NCBI GenBank assembly: GCA_961205875.1
Contig: OY540814.1
Location: 8,166,993-8,230,992 of the forward strand
Direction: 5' to 3'
Source of the DNA: Sialis fuliginosa
Lineage: Eukaryota; Arthropoda; Insecta; Megaloptera; Sialidae
DNA length: 64,000 nucleotides
The notes below the pieces were generated by a model. The model worked only from the letters and a program-made list of their open reading frames with translations, had not been told where the DNA came from and did no database searches. Shown here in pieces: positions 50,601 through 59,600 of the stretch (position 1 is the first letter of the stretch; every line of letters begins with the position of its first letter). A program made the position numbers and the translations under genes.

Positions 50601-53600
50601 CTCACATCCTTACACGCTTAAAAAATGACATTCTTTAAATTTCTGGTACATTCCATCAGAAATTCCATGAATCAACCAATCAAAGCTCGTTGTTCACTGT
50701 TTTTGGTCAATCGTGAACGTGACCATTCTTTATAATAATGAACATAGAATATAATTCGTCTTAAAACTTTCATTGAAGAGTAGTGAGAAAACAACTTAAT
50801 TAACTGCATATTTAATTGAACATTTTATTTTTTCGATTAAAAAGAATTGTTCAATATGTATCTAAATGAATTTAGAAAAACATACCTGTACAATTGTATT
50901 AAAATACTAGTGAAAATATTTACATATTATGTATAAATTGATTGATTAATATAATTTAATAAAAAATTTACACTTTATACAAAATACTTTATATATACAT
51001 ATGTATGTATTAGTAAAATAGATAGATATAAGATATCTATCGGTAGAAGTTAATGCTCTAATAATTGAATAGTTTGTACGTCGCACATACGTACATGACT
51101 TGACTACGTACACAATAATACTATTTTTGCTACATACATATGTGTGTACACAATACATGGAAATAATATTATAAAATCTATACTGCATTTACATATGTTT
51201 ATATTGTACATCGTACATATTCGATTTACAATCCCTTGTTTTTATAAATTTATTTGATGTTATACTACGAATAATCGCTTATATGATTTATGATTATCTG
51301 CTATTAAATATTAGACAATTTGTCGTAGCACTTATAAATTAATATAGTCAGGAAAAAATCTTTGTATGTATAATTACGTAATTACATAAATATATAACAT
51401 AGAAAGAAATATATTTTCTAATAATTGAATTTTTTAAATTTGATGTGAATTTTCACGAAAAATCAAGTGTAATGTTACATATATGTACGAGTAGGTATAC
51501 ACATATGTTATGTAGCTTAGATTAAGAAAGACTATGGATACATAACAACTAAAATGTTACCAAAATTTAACGGCAGCCATCTTTTCTTAAATGTAACTTT
51601 CGTCATTTCTATGCATATTATCCTAGAGGTGTCAGTTGAAAATTTATAATATGCAAATATGCTTTAAATTACAATTGAATTAAGTATGTATTTATAAGAG
51701 ATGATAGTTCCAAATAGACGTTTCTTTGTTAATCAATTATCACTGAAATACTTTTAATGACAATATAAAACATTTATTATTAATTAATTTTATAAATCAA
51801 AACATTTGATATTTATTTTAAAATCTGAATGATATGCCAATGACTAGTGGAGCGATATGGTAACAACGCTAGGTAATATGTTATTTGTCCTTTATCTTTC
51901 CTTGTCTTCTTTATGTAGTAATACATTAATTTTTGTTTTACATTTCTGTGTCATAGAAACAAAGATACAACTATTTTTATAAATATTTCAAATGCTATAT
52001 ACAGAAATACATATGTGTATTTTCTTCAAATTAACGACTATATTTAGATATGTTTTTTTATCACAAACAAAACATTCATAGACATAATGTCGCCGTTACA
52101 AATGTTTAATGCTATAAAACAAAAATAAAAGCAGAAAATTATATACCATTATTTATACCTATACAATATTGTTTATTTATGAAACTGATGTCACATTCCA
52201 ATATTTTCAATAAATATTTCATATCGAAAAAAAAATATCACCACCTTATGTTTTATATATATGTATTATATATAGGTGTTTCTGTTCTAAAAATGTGTTT
52301 TATAGATCAAAATAAAACAAAGCTCTAAAGTTGCCACATTCATTTTAATATTTCGGTAATGCCTAAATAAGTTTGTGACATGTTTATTTTGACAACTTTG
52401 AAGACAGATCCCTAGAATTTTGAAACATCTTGTACGTACTTATTAGTTGCATTTCATACATAGCTACTATATAATATTCAATTAATGTAAGATATATGGG
52501 TCAAATAGTTTGATGAATCTTTATCAACTAATTGAAACAAAAAATTAAAATTAAATTTAAAAAAAAAAAACTCGATAAAAATTAAATCTGTACAGGAAAA
52601 TTATATTGGATATAGACAAAACTGATATTTTTGTGTCAAACGCAATTTTTTAATGTACTAAACTGGTGCCTATCCAATATTTTATTTTTAATTTATTATC
52701 TCGTGAATTTTTTTAGAAAGTGGCTTTAAAATTGTATGAATTAATAAAAAAAAATAATCTTTTTTACAATTCTATTGATATCCTAAAAATAGTCCTATGG
52801 TAGTCTTAAAATGTAAATAATATATTTTCCTAAATCAAATGGGAGTCATAATGAAAGTTTACCTTATTATAGTGAATGAGAAAATCATTTTACAAAAATG
52901 GAGACATAAAATTACTATGATTGAGGTATCTAAGGTAATGATTTAATGAGGTTATATTTTTTTATAAACGCTATTTTATTATTTATTGGCTATATATAAT
53001 CTATTTATTATATTTCTGAGTGTGGTTATGGGAAAAGCCTATTCCAAAAAGCAATACATAATTTATCTTAAGACTTTTTTACAAAAAGTCTATGTACAAA
53101 AAGGATTAACAAAATCTATTTATAAATATTTAAACTTTTATTACGTGGACATTTACTACATTAAAAAAGCACCCATCTTGTATTATTATGAAAAAAATAA
53201 AATGCATACCTGCATTCAAACTGAGATGCCTCTAATATTTTGTTTAAAATATCCAATTTTAATTTATCTCATGCAACAGCATTAAATATTATAAGCCAAA
53301 CATAAATATAGAATTAAATTGACAAACAACTGAATCATTAAATAAAAATTTTGGTCAGAATAATCTAGATATTTATCAAAAAGCAAAACAACTACAAGTG
53401 CTCAATAGATAACATATATTTACCACGTTGGTGTCCTCACGATCACCATTGACAGCAACAACAACAATACCAGTGGCTCACAACAATGTGTATGTTTGGG
53501 GGGTATATGCGGGGGGTGTTATACGGTACGACGCACGACAATAAGTGCTGGGTTACGCGCGCGGAGACGCCGATGTCGCGACGCAAACGACATGCGTCAG

Positions 53601-56600
53601 GTCTCGATAACAATTACATGAAATGAGACTCTTCACACACTGCTTTAATGTTACGTATAAAAAATCTGAGTATGGGTATTTGGAAGTGGAGGAATGGTTT
53701 TAAAAAAATTTGGATAGGTACCATAAAAAAAATTGTTAGATATCTGTGTATTATTGGATTTTTGGTCTTCTATCTAAAGTTTAAGCTTTTAACCAATTTT
53801 ATGTACAGTCATACATGACTTTCTATTTTTTAATACATTGTTTCTAATACGAAAAAATTCAATAATGTTTCAAAAACACTTCTGAAGAAAACTCCGAAAC
53901 GTCAAGTAAGAAAATACGACAGACCGAAAATTTACTTCTTATATCATTAAAATTTGTCAGAAAACTCTTTTTAGGGTTCCGAAGAAATCCTATTAATCTC
54001 ACTTTGTCATCTGTCCGTCCGTCCGTTCTTTTCAGTTAAAGCAAAATATCTCGGAAACCATATAAGCTAGAAACTTTAAATTTTTACTGAACATGTAAAC
54101 TGATATTAAAAGATGTACAATTTTTTTTTGAAAAAATAATTTTTCAGGAAGGGGGGACTAAGGAGCTAAAGCTATGCAAAATATATATTTTTTTATACCA
54201 AGGCATGTGGCACGTCAAAATGTATAATCCAAACAAGTGGAATTTGATCCTCCTTCTTATTTTTTTCAACATCAAAAATGACGCCAGCAAGGGGGTTTAA
54301 ACCAAACAAATATAAAAAAATTAAAATAAAATAAATTGTATACCAAGGCGTGTGGGTTGTTAAAATGTAGATCTCAATCAGTAAAATTTGACCCTATTTT
54401 TTTTCTAACTCAAAAATGGCGCTTGTAGGGGTTTCTAAGCTATATTTTATCCCCCCCCCTCCTCTAACTCGGTAACTACTGGTTTAAAAAATCTGAAAAA
54501 AAAATGGTAACGAGGCTTTGGTGCAACTACCGACGACAAATACTAAAGTCAACAATATCATTTCAAATTTTGGAGAAATAAAGGGGGGCTTCATAGATTT
54601 TTTTATTTTTTTCCTTATCTAAGCATGTGGGAAGTCAAAATGTAGATCTAAATTAGTAGAATATGATTCTATTTTTATATTTTTTTCTTACTAAAAAATA
54701 CACCTGTAAGTGACTCCAAACAGTCCACGTAGTACGTACTTCGGAACCCTTATCTCTTGATCGAATTTTTGAATTCCTTTTTTATTTAAAACTTAAGAAT
54801 TATATCATTTAAATTATCATTAAAATTTTTATTTTTTCCAATACCACAATTTTCTTCGGAACATGGAAGTAAAATAATTTGAAATCAAATTATTTTGTAA
54901 CCCATAAAAGCTAGTAATTATTCCAATTAGGGTGCATAAAAATCATTAGCTATTGCTGAAAAGCATTCTTATGCAACATTTGCTAGTTTGTAAGTACTTT
55001 CAAATGAGGTATCAAACTAATATGACAATTCTCTTAAAGAGAACCTATATGTCAAAAACTTCAAGATTACTGTCATATAAGTTTAATACCCCATTTGAAA
55101 GTACTTGCAGGCTAGCAAATTTTGCTAGCTAGTCTGTAATACCAGATATTAGAGTTTTATCAAGAAATTGTGAAATAATTTTGACTTAATACCCACAAAA
55201 TTTATTTATTATACAGGGTGAGTCATATCAGGTGGAACAAACATGAACCGTGGATTGAGAAAAATATTTTAAGCAAAAAACGTTATATAAATATGTGTCC
55301 GGAAATTTGTCATGAGGGGGCTACAGCCCTCCGAAAATTTTATTCAAAATTAGTTTTTATTTAATATCTGGAGAACCCATTATGCTAAAGTTATGAAATT
55401 TGATATGAGGTTTAGTATTAATAAGTTTTATTGATTTCCAGTATTAACCAATTATAATTTAGACCAGTGCTGTATGGGGCCAGTAGGCCCATCGATTTTT
55501 ATCTAGTATTTTTTTGTTCTTTAATTTTTTCCTGTATTAGACATTTGAATAAGACTGTATGAGACAAAATACACAAAATTATACTTTGCTTATTTATCAT
55601 AGGATAAACCGTTTACGAGCAATATCGATGCAAAAGAAAGCATGCAGAATTTTACTTAATACGGATGCTTTAAATTAAACAAAATAAATCTATATTCCTG
55701 TTCTTTGATTAAAGGTAAGAAAAAAGTTAATCTACATATATCACCTAATACGTGTTCTCTTAGACTTATAGCCAGTTCTATTTATGTTCCAAGTAATTTA
55801 CTAACATAACTAGAAAGCTATACTTAAAATGGCTATTTGTTGGTAAGTATGAATTTTTGGAGGTATATTTTTATTATTATTTTCTCTTATTTTTTATCAT
55901 AGAACAAGAATATAAAAATATTTTTTGTAATTTGAAGCATCCGTATTAAGTAAAATTCAGCATCCTTCCTTTTGCATCCATATTTCTCGTAAACGGTTTA
56001 TCCTATGATAAATAAGCAAAGTATATTTTTGTGTATTTTGTGTCTTACAATCTTATTCGAATGTCTAACACAGGAAAAAATTAAAGAACAAAAAAATACT
56101 AGATAAAAATCGATGGGCCTACTGGCCCCATACAGCCCTGGTCTAAATTATAATTGGTTAATACTGGAAATCAATAACACTTATTAATACTAAACCTCAT
56201 ATTAAATTTCATAACTTTAGCATAATGGGTTCTCCAGATATTAAATAAAAACTAATTTTGAATAAAATTTTTGGAGGACTGTAGCCCCCTCATGACAAAT
56301 TTTCGGACACATGTTTATATAATGTTTTTTGCTTAAAATATTTTTCTCAATCCACGGTTCAAGTTTGTTCCACCTGATATGACTCACCCTGTATATATAT
56401 TTTTACAAAAAATGAATTTAACGCTTATGATTGTTATATTAATTAATTACAATACAACTTTGATGTAAAAGATCGCCAACATGATTTTTCAACCCTTTTT
56501 ATCTAACATACAATTATACAAATAGCTACCGCCTCTGCTATGTAATATGTTGTATAAAGGTCTTAATACTTGTTACATTTCGTGCTGCTGCAATGTTAAA

Positions 56601-59600
56601 AATTCATACCTACATATAATTTATGAATTAATGCGTGTGTATGTTGTCAGATTGATGACTGAAGGAATATATAGGTTAAGATTTATGTCGTTATAGAATA
56701 TTATAGATAATATAATATATAATGTATAGTACTTTATTGATAGTTAGATATATTTATATTTATAAACTGTCATTTGTATATTTTGACTCGTGAATTATTA
56801 TTTATAAAACATATTTTATTCCTCCTTCTAACGTTTACGATTAGGTACTATTATTAAACACGTTTAATATTAATATAGGTACCTATATATAGGTATTTAT
56901 ATATAAATAACTACGTATTTATGGCATTCATAAGATCAAAATATAAATTTAGTTTTTTTTTCAATTTTATTGAAAATGAATTTTATATTTATTTTAAATG
57001 ATAATATTTACTCAAAGAACACTTTTTTGTCTTTGTTTGGGCTTCGTACCTTTTTTTCTTCAACGGCTAAAGGTATCAAGTTGAAGTTAATATCAAATAC
57101 TAAGGTCTACAGCTTTATAGTTCTGTAATAAAATTCAAGTTTCTAACTCAATACAATAAAAAGATACGACGGCCTTTCAAAGCGTATTTTGATACTAACA
57201 GGCTGACTCACTGATCATAAAAACCTATAGGGTACTTCCCGTTGACCTAGAATCTTGAAATTTGGTACGAAGGAAGATCTCATACCACAAGTAAAAGAAA
57301 AATCCTAAAATAATTAATTTATATTTATATGTGGAATTATTACGTAACAAACTTAATTATGCAGTTTTTTTTCATACAGCATCTACGTAAACTAGCTATT
57401 GTTAATAATTAAGTTTTATACGACAGTACGGAACCCTCAGCGCGCGAGTTCTACTCGCACTTGTCCGTATTTTTTGTAATACCTTTAATTTTATTATGCA
57501 AATGGTGGAGGAGCAGGGGATTTTTTTAAATGTACAATTTAGTATTAATTACTACTTTTTCGTTTTATGTGGATATTTATTAATTTTGAATGTCAACTTT
57601 TTTTGTCTCAAACTGTACTTCATTTAAAAATAATAATATTTGTTCAAGTAATCCGTATCAGGACAAGGCTGTTTCACCTTCGGGTATACTGCCGTACTTA
57701 AGTAAAAGGCAGTAAGGTGTAAAAAATAAAATCGAAGAAAACTGAACTCGAAGTTTTTGATTTTTTTAAACTGAATTAATAATTTTTTTTCCATCAAATT
57801 TATTTAGCGATCAATGATAAGTAACATGAATTCATTATAAGTCATTTGAGTGTAATTTTAGTTTACAATTAATCCAAATGCCTAAATTGAGTGACTTACT
57901 GTCTTCTATTTCTGAAAATTTAAAAGCAGTAAGATGTGGTTTATTAAATTTATACTCTGTAACAGAAACAGAAATACTGATTTTTTCAACTGTCTTAATT
58001 ATTTAAATAGTTTTTTGTCAGAGGTAAAACGCAGTAATGCAGAATAAAAATTCAGTTTTATTTCAATGTATTTTATTGAGATTAAAATAAAAGTTAGTAA
58101 TACTATAATCTTAATCTTAAATAATAATTAACATTTATTGATCTTTGTTGAACACATAAAGAAAAATTAATTTTTATGAGACTTAATAATTATAAAGTGA
58201 TTGAAGAATAATTACAATGAAAAAATAAAATAAAGAATAAACAATTTACTGTATTATTTATTTGAAATTTGAAGTAGATAATTTTTGATATCTGTCTTTT
58301 CGAAATTATAAGAACTTGGAATGATTGTGAATATTGTACGTATATTTTTCAGTGGATAAATAAAAGCAGTATAGTTTAAAAGTTACTACTTTTTTATGTT
58401 GAAAAATGATTTTACTGATTTTATATTCAGGAAAAGTAACTAATTTGATATATTCGATAAACTTAAAAAATTAAAATTCTATTGAAATAACATTCTTTAT
58501 GATTAATTTTATTAAAACACAGTAAAAGATGTTAAAATTAAAAAAATAATTAAAAAATTACATAGATAATCCTTCCTAAACAATAGTTTCTAACAAATGG
58601 TATGCATTGAATTAACAATTAAGAATTCAAAAAAGTTAGTGTTTTTTCCAATAAATAATTATTACCTAAAATAGGGTCTATAAACTTAATTAATTATTTC
58701 AAGTAATATCGATGTAGTGTAAAATACTTGACATGTTTAATGTTTCTAAATTGACGTGTAGATACTTAAAGCCAGACACGTGAGAATACAAGAGTCTGTT
58801 CTCATTGTATATTCTATTGTAATTGCTTTCTTATAATTTATTAATCACTAAAGTTCATATTGGAAAATGTTAATCAATATTTGTTCCATTTTCTTCCAGT
58901 TCAAAATATGTACTTGAATATATAAAATCTTGACTACTCCATTAGAAAATAATGATACTATTTTTCAAATGTCAGTTTAAAGTGTTTTATACGCATATTG
59001 ATGATTATTTGTATTTGCTTTAACTGTTTTTCATTTTATTTTGACGAGAATTTTATGGATTTTTTTAGATAATATGTTTTATTTTATTTCACATTTTGAT
59101 GTAATGCATAGCAACAAGATTCTTTAAATGTACAGAAGGAACTCTGATTGCCTGACATTCACTTCTTATCCTCCGTTTAAGATTATTCGATCATTAGAGC
59201 AATGTATAGATAAAAGTTTAAAAAATTAATAGTTATTTATGGATAGCTTATATATTTTACTAATTTTTACTTTCTTATACCATGTATATGAAATATACAT
59301 TAGTATAAGTAAGTATAGTGAAGCCGATTTTTTTCGAACTCCGGATTTTGACGGAATTATCTATTTTGACCTTCCCTGAATCCATTCTGACTATTTTCGC
59401 CATGATGTCTGTGTGTCCGTCTGTATGTCTGTCTGTAAGCGCTGTAACTCAAATACGACAAATCGTAGAAGGGTGATATTTTATATTTAAGATTAATTTT
59501 TGGCTGGGAAGAAAACGTCCTATTTTTGAAAACGATCTTTCAACCGGATACGGATGTTTACCTACGTCGATTTTTTAATTTTTCGAATTACTCTGAAACA

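Noticed and set aside
52986-53285. 99-codon plus-strand open frame rich in Tyr/Ile/Lys
   Set aside because: Composition is what A/T-rich random DNA gives; no domain seen.
53880-53915. Possible third hammerhead (CTGAAGA ... CCGAAACGTC)
   Set aside because: Core words and a 4-bp stem I (ACTT/AAGT) are there, but no stem II can form between them; at best a decayed motif.
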